64,000 bases of DNA from Acinetobacter vivianii (GTDB lineage Bacteria; Pseudomonadota; Gammaproteobacteria; Pseudomonadales; Moraxellaceae): assembly GCF_014635885.1 (NCBI RefSeq), contig NZ_BMDR01000003.1, forward strand, positions 62,001 to 126,000, written 5' to 3'. Positions 14,832 through 23,155 of the stretch are shown here, in pieces. The stretch's first letter is position 1; the number at the start of each line of letters is the position of its first letter. A program made the position numbers and the translations under genes. The notes under the pieces were generated by a model. It ran no database searches. It was not told the origin of the DNA and saw only the letters and a list, made by a program, of their open reading frames with translations.

Positions 14832-15878
14832 ATGATGTACCTCAAGTATGCGTTGAGTCTAGCGGTTGCCTTTTTAGGTGCCCACTTGGCGGAATGGTTA
14901 CATCTGCCACTTCCATGGCTACTTGGGCCTTTATTCATTACCGCATTTCTTAAAATGAATCATGCGCCGATCGAATGCCATCACAGCGCACGTAATATCG
15001 GCTTGTCGATTTTAGGACTAACGCTGGGTCTCTATTTTACTCCTCAAATGATTCAACTGATTGCAATGCAGTGGCCTCTTCTGCTTGGCGGGCTACTCTT
15101 TGCCTTATTCTTGGGTGCAATCGGCTCTGCCATATTGTATCGCTGGGGAAATGTTGACTTTAAAACTGCTTGGTTTGCTTCCGCAATCGGTGGTGCAAAT
15201 GAAATGTCTAACTTGGCTGAGCATTATCAAGCCCGCGTCGATAAAGTTGCCTCTGCCCACACCTTACGTGTATTAATGGTGGTGGTCATCGTTCCATTTT
15301 TTTATCAATTTATGGGATGGCATGGCCTTGATCACAGTACGCTTCATCGTCATGGCGAAGTGAATTGGTATGGTCTTGCCCTGTTAGCAAGTTTGGCTTA
15401 CTTTGCCAGCCGTATTTTTAAATATTACAAGCTGCCAAACCCTTGGACCTTTGGGGCACTACTGGTTGCAATTTTATTTACCACACAAGATATTCACCTG
15501 TCAGCGATGCCAACAACAATTTTACATTTAGGCCAAGTCTTACTGGGCTGGTCTTTAGGCAATAAATTTAAGCCAGGATTTTTCAAAACCGCACCGCATT
15601 ATCTCAGCATTGTGGCCCTAAGCAATCTAGGCGCCATTCTGTTCGCTGGCTTGCTTGCCTACGGCCTCACCTTTTGGACAGAGGTTCCCTTACCCACACT
15701 TGGTTTGGGTCTTGCTCCGGGTGGTGTGGCTGAAATGGCATTAACCGCCAATGTGTTACAGCTCGGCGTGCCTATGGTGACCGCATTTCATGTGATCCGT
15801 ATGGTGGGTGTACTTGGGACAGTAGGTTATCTTTATCAATTGTTTGAAAAGAAAATAGTAAAAGTAAAATCTAGCTAA
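14832..15878 (+). CDS. AbrB-family membrane protein (putative transporter/regulator)
   Basis: A multi-spanning inner-membrane protein of the AbrB/COG3180 family (unrelated to the Bacillus AbrB DNA-binding protein). It is 348 aa and shows the internal duplication of the family. The first half has HLPLPWLLGPL and SAIGGANEMSNLAEHY. The second half has KLPNPWTFGALLVA and GLAPGGVAEMALTANVLQ. Members are often found beside tricarboxylate transporters, as here; their function is not firmly known. Two adjacent ATGs occur (14832, 14835), with GGTGG 5 bp before the first. Confidence 0.8.
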   Translation: MMYLKYALSLAVAFLGAHLAEWLHLPLPWLLGPLFITAFLKMNHAPIECHHSARNIGLSILGLTLGLYFTPQMIQLIAMQWPLLLGGLLFALFLGAIGSAILYRWGNVDFKTAWFASAIGGANEMSNLAEHYQARVDKVASAHTLRVLMVVVIVPFFYQFMGWHGLDHSTLHRHGEVNWYGLALLASLAYFASRIFKYYKLPNPWTFGALLVAILFTTQDIHLSAMPTTILHLGQVLLGWSLGNKFKPGFFKTAPHYLSIVALSNLGAILFAGLLAYGLTFWTEVPLPTLGLGLAPGGVAEMALTANVLQLGVPMVTAFHVIRMVGVLGTVGYLYQLFEKKIVKVKSS

Positions 15879-15892
15879 AACTAAGGAACACA

Positions 15893-16561
15893 ATGCCAAA
15901 AACTATTTTCGAGAACCATAATGCAGAAGAAAATTACATCTTAAACCACTTTAAATCTGCCTTCCTATGCTTTCTTTATTCTTTCATAATTTTATTAGTT
16001 TTTAGCTCTTTGCACCAAGCAGCCTTACACCAAGTAGACCTTGCTAGAAATCACACATGGAAAATCTCAAAACAACATGTCAACTCAACCAACCAATTTC
16101 ACATCCGTCGTGAACGAGCTGGTGCATCACTGATACTTCCAACAAACGCCAATAATTCTTTAACGATGAAGTGTGATGTCAAACTCATGAAGTTATGCCA
16201 GCAAGAGCTTAAGCAACCGACTCATGCGATCCAAACAATCTATTATTATCAAACAATTCCGACAGGAAATAATCAGCCCGAATACCAGCTTAAAGCCATT
16301 GATTATATTGATCTTAAAGGAAATTTAATTCATCTAAATTATCAGCAACTAGCCCCCAACACCCCAACCGCGATACAGAAAAAGAATTGGAAGCTCTGGA
16401 TAATCACATTCATTGGAGCGTGGATGTTTTTATTGATTGCTTTTATGGTGTCTACTTTATTAAAAATATTCTCCAATAAATCAAGAATTATACTCATGGC
16501 TTTACTGAGCCTATATTATATTTTAGCCGTTTATAGCAGCGTGATGATTTATATCTCTTAA
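15893..16561 (+). CDS. Uncharacterised inner-membrane protein with periplasmic loop
   Basis: Not recognised. It is 222 aa. One hydrophobic segment at about residues 23-43 is followed by a ~120-residue polar region with two Cys (in the MKCDVKLMKLCQQ stretch), then two hydrophobic segments near 168-190 and 197-220. This suggests a periplasmic or extracytoplasmic middle domain. AAGGAACACA gives a good ribosome site. It starts 14 bp after the AbrB-type gene, so it is probably the last gene of that unit. A terminator follows 11 bp after the stop. Confidence 0.7.
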   Translation: MPKTIFENHNAEENYILNHFKSAFLCFLYSFIILLVFSSLHQAALHQVDLARNHTWKISKQHVNSTNQFHIRRERAGASLILPTNANNSLTMKCDVKLMKLCQQELKQPTHAIQTIYYYQTIPTGNNQPEYQLKAIDYIDLKGNLIHLNYQQLAPNTPTAIQKKNWKLWIITFIGAWMFLLIAFMVSTLLKIFSNKSRIILMALLSLYYILAVYSSVMIYIS

Positions 16562-16572
16562 AATTCAGGCAC

Positions 16573-16600
16573 AAAAAAACCGCAATTAAGCGGTTTCTTC
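16573..16600. terminator. Bidirectional terminator at the end of the tRNA operon
   Basis: AAACCGC (16577-16583) and GCGGTTT (16590-16596) have a 6-nt loop, with an A run on the left that becomes a T run on the minus strand. It ends the minus-strand tRNA-Ser/Arg/Arg unit and the plus-strand gene ending at 16561. Confidence 0.8.
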
Positions 16601-16609
16601 TATTTAAGT

Positions 16610-16686
16610 TGGTGCGCTCAGAGAGATTCGAACTCCCGACCCCTTAGTTCGTAGCCAAGTGCTCTATCCAGCTGAGCTATGAGCGC
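16610..16686 (-). tRNA. tRNA-Arg(ACG), second copy
   Basis: Sequence is identical to the copy at 107-183: same acceptor stem, CTACGAA anticodon loop and encoded CCA. It is the last gene of a three-tRNA operon read leftwards. Confidence 0.97.
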
Positions 16687-16733
16687 ATTACTTAGGTTGC
16701 CAATCATGGCATGTGTTACTTTAAATCTTTACT

Positions 16734-16810
16734 TGGTGCGCTCAGAGAGATTCGAACTCCCGACCCCTTAGTTCGTAGCCAAGTGCTCTATCCAGCTGAG
16801 CTATGAGCGC
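16734..16810 (-). tRNA. tRNA-Arg(ACG), third copy
   Basis: A 77-nt tRNA identical to the other two copies, with CCA encoded. It is 47 bp from the second copy and 11 bp from tRNA-Ser. Confidence 0.97.
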
Positions 16811-16821
16811 CTTAAGTAAAG

Positions 16822-16911
16822 TGGCGGTGAGAGAGGGATTCGAACCCTCGATACAGTTACCCGTATGCATCCTTAGCAGGGATGTGGTTTCAGCCACTCA
16901 CCCATCTCACC
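16822..16911 (-). tRNA. tRNA-Ser(GCT)
   Basis: A 90-nt class II tRNA with a long variable arm. Acceptor GGTGAGA pairs with TCTCACC. The anticodon stem CATCC/GGATG holds CTGCTAA, anticodon GCT (reads AGC/AGU). The T-loop is TTCGAAT. Discriminator G and CCA are encoded. It is the first gene of the tRNA operon. Confidence 0.97.
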
Positions 16912-16925
16912 GTAACACGAGCGCA

Positions 16926-16954
16926 ATAATACAAACTAAAACCACATTACACAA
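16926..16954 (-). promoter_or_regulatory. Promoter of the tRNA-Ser/Arg/Arg operon
   Basis: On the minus strand, TTGTGT (16949-16954), 17-bp spacing and TATTAT (16926-16931) end 14 bp before the tRNA-Ser. A GC-rich stretch (TGCGCTCG) follows the -10. Confidence 0.7.
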
Positions 16955-17171
16955 GGGATGTTCCTATTTTTTTCCACTATTTCAGCTCAATCAAATACTT
17001 TTTAATCAATTTACGCATTTTTTCAGCATTTTTTAGTTCTACGCTTGTTAATATAGTGTTCTCTCCTTTATTCAGATCGGAGCGATAAACAGAATCTTGC
17101 AATCTTTGACGTGCAGTTAGAGTTTGAATGACTTATGCTAAACCGATCTGCCAGATGTGAAATGAAACGAT

Positions 17172-19607
17172 ATGACTAAAAATTGGGCTGATCCCGAAGC
17201 AAAAGCAGAAGCGCAACGTTACGATAATCCTATTCCTAGCCGAACTCTTATTTTAACTACATTAGAACAATTAAAAACTGCACAGTCTCATGCAGAGCTG
17301 GTTGACCACTTTAATATTCCAGATCAAAAAAGTATTGATGCATTAAACCATCGTTTAAGCGCAATGGTGCGTGATGGGCAATTAATGAAGGATGGTTTCA
17401 AATACCAGCCTGCAACAGATTTACCGAGCCATGAAGCAACGGTCTATATCAATAGTAAAGGACTGGGCACTGCCAATATCGCAGGTCAGGATGATGTTCT
17501 TCTGCCTGAACGTGAGTTACGTCTGGTCTTTAATGGTGATCGCGTTAAAGTACGCCAAACGTCTGTTGACCGTAAAGGCAAAGCTTGGGGCTTTATTACC
17601 GAAGTGGTACAACGCCGCGTTAAGCAGATTATTGGTAAAGTCTCTGAGCATGACGGTGAATATTTCATTCAACCCAGCAATCCAAACCAGCATCAACCGA
17701 TTACCTTAGAAAAAGAATTGATTGAACATGCCAACGCCAAAGTTGGTGATATGTTGCGTGTTGCCATTGATGACTATCCGACCCGTGAAGAACTGGCGAC
17801 AGGTCATGTGGTTCAATCCATGGCAGACAAAGCAGATACGGAAATCATCATTCCGCAAACCATTTTAGAATTTGGTTTGCCTTATGAATTTCCAGATGCT
17901 GTGATTAAAGAAGCAGAAAGCTTTAAAGAGCCTTCTGAGCAGGATCGTCAAGGTCGTGTTGATTTACGTGATCTGCCATTGGTTACGATTGATGGTGAAG
18001 ATGCACGTGACTTTGATGATGCGGTCTTTGCTGAAAAACGCCCAGGCGGTGGTTATCGCGTTGTCGTTGCCATTGCAGATGTCAGCCATTATGTTCGTTT
18101 AGATTCTCCGTTAAATGAAGAAGCTGAAGATCGTGGAACATCGGTATATTTCCCGCACTTCGTATTGCCAATGCTGCCAGAAGCATTATCCAATGGCTTA
18201 TGTTCTTTAAATCCACATGTTGACCGTCTATGTATGGTCTGTGATTTAAAACTTTCTCGTGCAGGTAAAGTCACAGGTTATGAATTCTACCCTGCGGTGA
18301 TGCATTCTAAAGCGCGTTTGACCTACACCCAAGTCGGTCAATATTTTGAAGGCGCAACGGATGCTATCCCAGAAGATAAGACTATCCATAAATCGCTGAA
18401 CACCTTATTCCAGCTTTATCAAACCTTAAAAGGCCTTCGTGCTGAACGTCATGCAATGGAATTTGAAACCATTGAAACCTACATGACCTTTGATGAGTTA
18501 GGTGGAATCAAGGAAATCTTGCCACGTACACGTAATGATGCGCATAAGCTGATTGAAGAATGTATGTTACTGGCAAACGTTGCAGCAGCTGAATATGCTC
18601 TAGAACATGATATTCCAATGCTTTATCGTGTGCATGAAGCACCAGAATTCTCACGTATTCAAAAAGTCCGTGACTTTGTGAAGCTACTCGGCTTGCCATT
18701 CCCTGAGCAGCCAACCCAAGCCGATTACCAAGCCGTAATTGAAGCGACCAAAGATCGTTTAGATGCACCAAGTATTCATGCAGTGTTATTACGCTCAATG
18801 ATGCAAGCATATTATGGCGCGAAGAATGCGGGACATTACGGTCTTGCTTATGAAGCATATACACACTTTACTTCGCCAATTCGTCGTTATCCTGATTTGT
18901 TGTTACATCGTGCGATTAAGGCTTATCTTGATAAGAAACCTTACCCGCTTTCAGGTGCAGCATTAGATGATGCGGGTGAGCATTTCTCACAAACTGAGCG
19001 TCGGGCCGATGAAGCTTCACGTAGTGTCACAACATGGTTGAAATGCCATTATATGCAACAGCATTTAGGCGATGAGTTTGTTGGTATCATTAGTGCCGTG
19101 ACTGAGTTCGGCCTATTCGTCACCCTCAAAGATCTTTATGTTGATGGCATGATTCATGTCAGCCAATTGGGTGAAGACTTCTTCCTGTATGATCAGGCCA
19201 GCCAAAGCTTAATCGGTCAGAATCGTGGTCAATCGTTTAGTCTTGGTGATGAAGTCAAGATTCAAGTGGCAGGTGTAAATCTGGAAGAACGTAAAATTGA
19301 CTTCCAGTTAGTTCAGCAATTAACGCACTTAGGTCGTGTGATTCGCCAGAAAGCACCTCGTACAGCGAATCCTTCTAGTTCAAATCGTGCTTCAACAACT
19401 GAAGAAGTATTTGGCAAACCCGCATCTACAAAGTCTAAAGTGAGTGAAGACGGCGAAAAGCCTGTGCGTAAGAAAAAGGATAAGAACAAACCAAGTTCTT
19501 ATAGCAAAAAGCCAGCTAAAAAAGCAGCTGCTAAGCCTGAAACGAAAGAAAAGGCCAAAAAGAAAGTGAAAAAGAAAAAGTCGAATGCGAAAGCAAAGGC
19601 TGAATAA
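17172..19607 (+). CDS. rnr: Ribonuclease R (RNB-family 3'-5' exoribonuclease)
   Basis: Degrades structured RNA processively from the 3' end; acts in rRNA/tRNA quality control and trans-translation. It is 811 aa, the expected size. A winged-helix-like N-terminus is followed by cold-shock (OB) domains up to ~230. The RNB domain (~260-590) has the metal-binding signature DGEDARDFDDAV near 274 and HFTSPIRRYPDLLLHRAI near 565. An S1 domain follows at ~633-720 (GIISAVTEFGLFVTL). The tail of ~70 residues is Lys-rich and low-complexity (typical of RNase R, not RNase II). It is transcribed away from the tRNA operon. A strong terminator is at 19613. Confidence 0.96.
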   Translation: MTKNWADPEAKAEAQRYDNPIPSRTLILTTLEQLKTAQSHAELVDHFNIPDQKSIDALNHRLSAMVRDGQLMKDGFKYQPATDLPSHEATVYINSKGLGTANIAGQDDVLLPERELRLVFNGDRVKVRQTSVDRKGKAWGFITEVVQRRVKQIIGKVSEHDGEYFIQPSNPNQHQPITLEKELIEHANAKVGDMLRVAIDDYPTREELATGHVVQSMADKADTEIIIPQTILEFGLPYEFPDAVIKEAESFKEPSEQDRQGRVDLRDLPLVTIDGEDARDFDDAVFAEKRPGGGYRVVVAIADVSHYVRLDSPLNEEAEDRGTSVYFPHFVLPMLPEALSNGLCSLNPHVDRLCMVCDLKLSRAGKVTGYEFYPAVMHSKARLTYTQVGQYFEGATDAIPEDKTIHKSLNTLFQLYQTLKGLRAERHAMEFETIETYMTFDELGGIKEILPRTRNDAHKLIEECMLLANVAAAEYALEHDIPMLYRVHEAPEFSRIQKVRDFVKLLGLPFPEQPTQADYQAVIEATKDRLDAPSIHAVLLRSMMQAYYGAKNAGHYGLAYEAYTHFTSPIRRYPDLLLHRAIKAYLDKKPYPLSGAALDDAGEHFSQTERRADEASRSVTTWLKCHYMQQHLGDEFVGIISAVTEFGLFVTLKDLYVDGMIHVSQLGEDFFLYDQASQSLIGQNRGQSFSLGDEVKIQVAGVNLEERKIDFQLVQQLTHLGRVIRQKAPRTANPSSSNRASTTEEVFGKPASTKSKVSEDGEKPVRKKKDKNKPSSYSKKPAKKAAAKPETKEKAKKKVKKKKSNAKAKAE

Positions 19608-19612
19608 CTGAT

Positions 19613-19646
19613 AAAAGATAAGGGAGCTTCGGCTCTCTTATCTTTT
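19613..19646 (+). terminator. Intrinsic terminator after rnr
   Basis: A 15-bp stem (19613-19627 with 19632-19646, one G-T pair) has a stable TTCG loop and ends in a T run. Confidence 0.92.
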
Positions 19647-19694
19647 GTTATAGAATGAATAGATAGACTATTTTTGAATATAAATAAAATCCTA

Positions 19695-20282
19695 ATGCCT
19701 CATTACCGCATCACCAAATATTATTATCATTATTACGTTTATATACTCTTTTTCTTTTTCACAATCTGTGCCGCTATATCTATATTTTGGAGTGATTTTT
19801 CACCTAGTTCTACAGTAGAAATTGTCGCCTTGATCATTTCTTGTTTTCTCTATGCTTTACTCCTCATTTATTTTCTCTACCTGAAAAAGAAACAGGAATG
19901 GGTAATTCCTAGACAATGGGAGAAAGTACAAAAACAACCTAAACATTATGCTTTATTTATTTTCCCTTTATTCATTATTCCCATACTCTGGCTCAACTTG
20001 GCGGGTACGCTTCCAATGATCTGGACGTATACCACTGGAGATTCGGAAAGGATAGAGGCATCAGCGATTGCCGAAAAAAAGCACACGAGACATGGAAATA
20101 TCTATTTTTTTAAAACAGCTTATTCCGACATACCGATCTTTAGAATGACATTGACTGAATATCAAGCGTATAAAAACCATCAACTCAAATTGAAGTTATC
20201 GACACTTCAAAGTTATTTTGGCACATATGTACTGTCGATTGATGAAATCCAAGTCGCAACGCAAAACCCAACGAATAAATAA
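19695..20282 (+). CDS. Uncharacterised membrane protein
   Basis: Not recognised. It is 195 aa from ATG 19695; an in-frame TTG at 19674 would add 7 residues, and neither start has a clear ribosome site. It has three hydrophobic segments. The first two are near the start (YVYILFFFFTICAAISIFW and IVALIISCFLYALLLIYFLYL). The third is ~35 residues later (ALFIFPLFIIPILWLNLAG). A polar C-terminal domain of ~95 residues follows (KKHTRHGNIYFFKTAYSD, MTLTEYQAYKNHQLKLKL). It is between rnr and prlC with no obvious functional link. Confidence 0.65.
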   Translation: MPHYRITKYYYHYYVYILFFFFTICAAISIFWSDFSPSSTVEIVALIISCFLYALLLIYFLYLKKKQEWVIPRQWEKVQKQPKHYALFIFPLFIIPILWLNLAGTLPMIWTYTTGDSERIEASAIAEKKHTRHGNIYFFKTAYSDIPIFRMTLTEYQAYKNHQLKLKLSTLQSYFGTYVLSIDEIQVATQNPTNK

Positions 20283-20357
20283 TCAATCAACCTTGATTTC
20301 TCCCTCGCTAAGCCCTACATCTATAACTATGTTTAAAGATGATATGGCAAAAATACA

Positions 20358-22397
20358 ATGACACTACAGCAAGCGACACTTCCCGTTCCTCAGTTTGATC
20401 GCATTCAACTTGCCGAATTAAAACAACAGATCGAACAGACGATTCAAAATGGTCAGAACTTCTTAAATCAACTCAATGAAGTTCCTCAAGGCACAGAAGC
20501 CCAACTTGCAACATTGACCGAAGTCGATCAACTTGAAAATAACATGAGTGAGTCATGGGGCATTTTATCGCATCTGAATGCGGTTATGAACAATGCCGAA
20601 ACCCGTGAGGTTTACCAAGCACTTTTACCAAGTTTGAGCGAATATTATACCCAATTGGGCCAACATACACCGTTGTATCAAACTTATCAGCAGATTCACG
20701 ATAGCGCTGCATTTCAGGCACTTAGTGAAGCACAACAAAGCGCCATTAAACTGGCTTTACGCGACTTTAAACTGTCTGGTGTTGCACTCGAAGGTGAAGC
20801 GAAAAAACGTTATGCAGAAATCTCGGCACGTTTGTCCCAGTTGTCTTCGGACTTCTCGAACCATGTGCTCGATGCAACCCAAGCCTACTTCAAGCCATTA
20901 ACAGAAGATCAGCTCAAAGGCTTACCACAAAGCAGTATCGAACTGTTAAAGCAATACGGACAACAACGCGAGCTAGAGCAAGCCGTTGCCACACTCGACT
21001 TCCCTGCTTATTTTGCGATTATGACCTATGCCGATGATCGCGAATTAAGAGAAGAACTCTACAAAGCTTATGTCACCCGTGCATCTGAGCAGTCTGACAA
21101 GACTGAGTTTGATAACACACCTGTGATGGAAGAAATCCTGAGCTTACGTCAGGAAATGGCACAACTGCTAGGTTTCAATAATTTCGCTGAATATTCACTT
21201 GCCAGTAAAATGGCACCAGATGTCGAGACTGTCGATAAATTTCTGGTCGACCTGGCAGAACATGCACGCACCCCAGCACTGGCTGAAATTGCAGAGCTCA
21301 AGGCCATTGCACAACAAGATGGCATTGAAGAACTCAAACCGTGGGATGCAACCTACTACTCTGAAAAGTTGAAACAACAACAGTTCAACCTTTCTCAAGA
21401 AGCGCTTAAACCATATTTCCCAGCACCTAAAGTGGTACACGGTTTATTCCAGATCGTACAACGCCTTTACGGTATCCAGATCGTCGAACGTCAGGCACCC
21501 GTTTGGCAAAATGATGTGCGCTATTTTGAAATTGAAGATCAAGGCCAAGTGGTCGGTGGTTTCTACTTCGATTTATATGCCCGCAATGGCAAACGCGGTG
21601 GTGCCTGGATGAGCGGTTTCCGTTCACGTGTGCAAACGGCAAATGGCCTGCAAAAGCCAATTTGCTACATGGTCTGTAACTTCACACCACCGATTGGCGA
21701 TCAACCTGCACTGCTTACCCACGACGAAGTGATTACCTTATTCCACGAGTTTGGTCATGGCTTACATCACATGCTCACCGAAGTAGATAACATCTCGGTT
21801 GCAGGTACACACGGCGTGGCGTGGGATGCAGTTGAATTGCCAAGTCAGTTCATGGAATTCTGGGCATGGGATAATGAAAGTCTGGATGTCCTGAGTGAAC
21901 ATACCGAAACCAAACAAACCCTGCCACAAGAACTGCTATCAGCGTTATTGAATGCACGTTTCTTCCAGTCTGGTATGCAAACCCTGCGTCAGATTGAATT
22001 TGCATTGTTTGACCTGACGATCCATCGTCAAGCACCAGCATTAAACAGCCAGCAGATTCAGGAAACACTGGACGAGATTCGTAATAAGTTCGCCGTTGCC
22101 CCGACTGTTCCATACAACCGTTTTCAGCACAGTTTCAGTCATATTTTCGCGGGTGGCTACGCTGCAGGCTACTACTCATATAAATGGGCAGAAGTTTTAG
22201 CAAGTGATGCCTTTGACCGTTTCGAAAGCGAAGGTATTTTTAATACCGAGACTGGAAAAGAGTTTAGAAAGTTTATTCTAGCAGTTGGCGGAAAAGATAC
22301 AGCACTTGATGCGTTTCGCAATTTCCGAAAAAGAGAGCCTAAAATAGATGCGTTATTACGTCATCAAGGTTGGACGAACACAGATAAAACCGCTTAA
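20358..22397 (+). CDS. prlC: Oligopeptidase A (M3 family zinc metallopeptidase)
   Basis: A cytoplasmic zinc endopeptidase that degrades short peptides, including cleaved signal peptides. It is 679 aa, as usual for PrlC/OpdA. The long alpha-helical N-terminal half matches the thimet-oligopeptidase fold. The HEFGH zinc motif, in TLFHEFGHGLHHML, is near residue 463; the third ligand is in the following helix (GVAWDAVELPSQFMEFWAW). The substrate loop HIFAGGYAAGYYSYKWAEV is near residue 595. It is followed 38 bp later by a yheV-type gene, an order also found in pseudomonads. Confidence 0.95.
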   Translation: MTLQQATLPVPQFDRIQLAELKQQIEQTIQNGQNFLNQLNEVPQGTEAQLATLTEVDQLENNMSESWGILSHLNAVMNNAETREVYQALLPSLSEYYTQLGQHTPLYQTYQQIHDSAAFQALSEAQQSAIKLALRDFKLSGVALEGEAKKRYAEISARLSQLSSDFSNHVLDATQAYFKPLTEDQLKGLPQSSIELLKQYGQQRELEQAVATLDFPAYFAIMTYADDRELREELYKAYVTRASEQSDKTEFDNTPVMEEILSLRQEMAQLLGFNNFAEYSLASKMAPDVETVDKFLVDLAEHARTPALAEIAELKAIAQQDGIEELKPWDATYYSEKLKQQQFNLSQEALKPYFPAPKVVHGLFQIVQRLYGIQIVERQAPVWQNDVRYFEIEDQGQVVGGFYFDLYARNGKRGGAWMSGFRSRVQTANGLQKPICYMVCNFTPPIGDQPALLTHDEVITLFHEFGHGLHHMLTEVDNISVAGTHGVAWDAVELPSQFMEFWAWDNESLDVLSEHTETKQTLPQELLSALLNARFFQSGMQTLRQIEFALFDLTIHRQAPALNSQQIQETLDEIRNKFAVAPTVPYNRFQHSFSHIFAGGYAAGYYSYKWAEVLASDAFDRFESEGIFNTETGKEFRKFILAVGGKDTALDAFRNFRKREPKIDALLRHQGWTNTDKTA

Positions 22398-22435
22398 ACT
22401 ATGTCATTATTATTCACAGGGTGTAATTAACTGAC

Positions 22436-22642
22436 ATGAAAAGACAATTCATCGCGGGTGCAAAATGTCCCAAATGTGGAGCGTTAGATCGTGTGGTTAA
22501 GATCATCACTGTGGATGACGAGTGGATTGAATGTATCGACTGTGCTTATAGCGAGAAGCGCCCAACCCGCGTGGAAGAGCAACAACCCGCTGAGCCAGAT
22601 GAAATTGGGGTGATACAGTTCAAACCTCGTCATTTTGACTAG
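22436..22642 (+). CDS. yheV: YheV-family putative zinc-ribbon protein
   Basis: It is 68 aa. Two CxxC knuckles, CPKCGALD (near 14) and CIDCAYSEKRP (near 37), form a small zinc ribbon. The start MKRQFIAGAKCPKCG is typical of the YheV/DUF2387 family. The exact role is unknown. It is close downstream of prlC, and its stop codon is 11 bp before the next start, so the three genes probably form an operon. Confidence 0.85.
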   Translation: MKRQFIAGAKCPKCGALDRVVKIITVDDEWIECIDCAYSEKRPTRVEEQQPAEPDEIGVIQFKPRHFD

Positions 22643-22653
22643 AAAGGTTAAAA

Positions 22654-23106
22654 ATGATGTCCACATATCCAACTGAAAATTCCAGATTATTATGGATGAT
22701 AATCGGTGGAATAAGTGTTGTTGTGGTTCTGTTCCTTGCTGTCCAATGGTTTTTAGCACAAAAAGATCAGCAATCGACAACAACGCCAACACAACCTGTT
22801 GCAGCTCAAATCACTGTTACAAGCTCTCAACCAGACACGACGATCAGCAATGAAACAGTGACTGCGGAAAATGAGCCTGTTGAACCAATTAAACTGGTTG
22901 AAGAATCGATTATTAAAGCGCCTCTTCCAACCAATGACAGTCTAGCCAAGGAAGAAATTGCAAAACTGGATGATATTCACCTACAACTTCAAGACCAGCA
23001 ACATGAGCTTAAGCAGCAACATGAAGATGTTGATCAAATGCTTAAACTGAAGGAAGAGCAGATCAAGTTATTAGAAGCGCAACTCGCTGCCCAGAATCAC
23101 TCTTAA
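22654..23106 (+). CDS. Small membrane-anchored coiled-coil protein
   Basis: Not recognised. It is 150 aa. One N-terminal membrane segment (LLWMIIGGISVVVVLFLAVQWFL, residues 10-32) is followed by a Thr/Gln/Glu-rich linker. A C-terminal coiled coil (~100-147) has HLQLQDQQHELKQQHEDV and KLKEEQIKLLEAQLA. It would be an inner-membrane protein facing the periplasm. AAAGG lies 6 bp before the first ATG. Confidence 0.7.
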   Translation: MMSTYPTENSRLLWMIIGGISVVVVLFLAVQWFLAQKDQQSTTTPTQPVAAQITVTSSQPDTTISNETVTAENEPVEPIKLVEESIIKAPLPTNDSLAKEEIAKLDDIHLQLQDQQHELKQQHEDVDQMLKLKEEQIKLLEAQLAAQNHS

Positions 23107-23110
23107 AACA

Positions 23111-23142
23111 AAAAAAGCTTTAACCTTCGTTAAAGCTTTTTT
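23111..23142. terminator. Bidirectional terminator between convergent genes
   Basis: A 14-bp stem AAAAAAGCTTTAAC/GTTAAAGCTTTTTT with a CTTC loop lies between the plus-strand coiled-coil gene and the minus-strand EamA gene, with T runs on both strands. Confidence 0.92.
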
Positions 23143-23155
23143 ATTGCCGAACGTT

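Larger units (their letters stand above)
16567..16688. repeat. Right copy of the ~120-bp direct repeat (terminator plus tRNA-Arg)
   Basis: Same order and orientation as 65-185: AGGCACA..., terminator hairpin, then a complete tRNA-Arg. A third tRNA-Arg without the terminator follows at 16734. Confidence 0.8.

Noticed and set aside
65..16688. Prophage or integrative element inserted at tRNA-Arg
   Set aside because: No integrase, excisionase, phage structural or transfer gene is visible. The repeat covers a complete tRNA with terminator and promoter, unlike a short att core. I keep only the weaker claim of tRNA-flanked variability.
16803..17036. Plus-strand 77-aa frame containing VREGFEPSIQLPVC
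   Set aside because: It is antisense to tRNA-Ser. The VREGFEPS-type peptide is a well-known false product of tRNA sequence.
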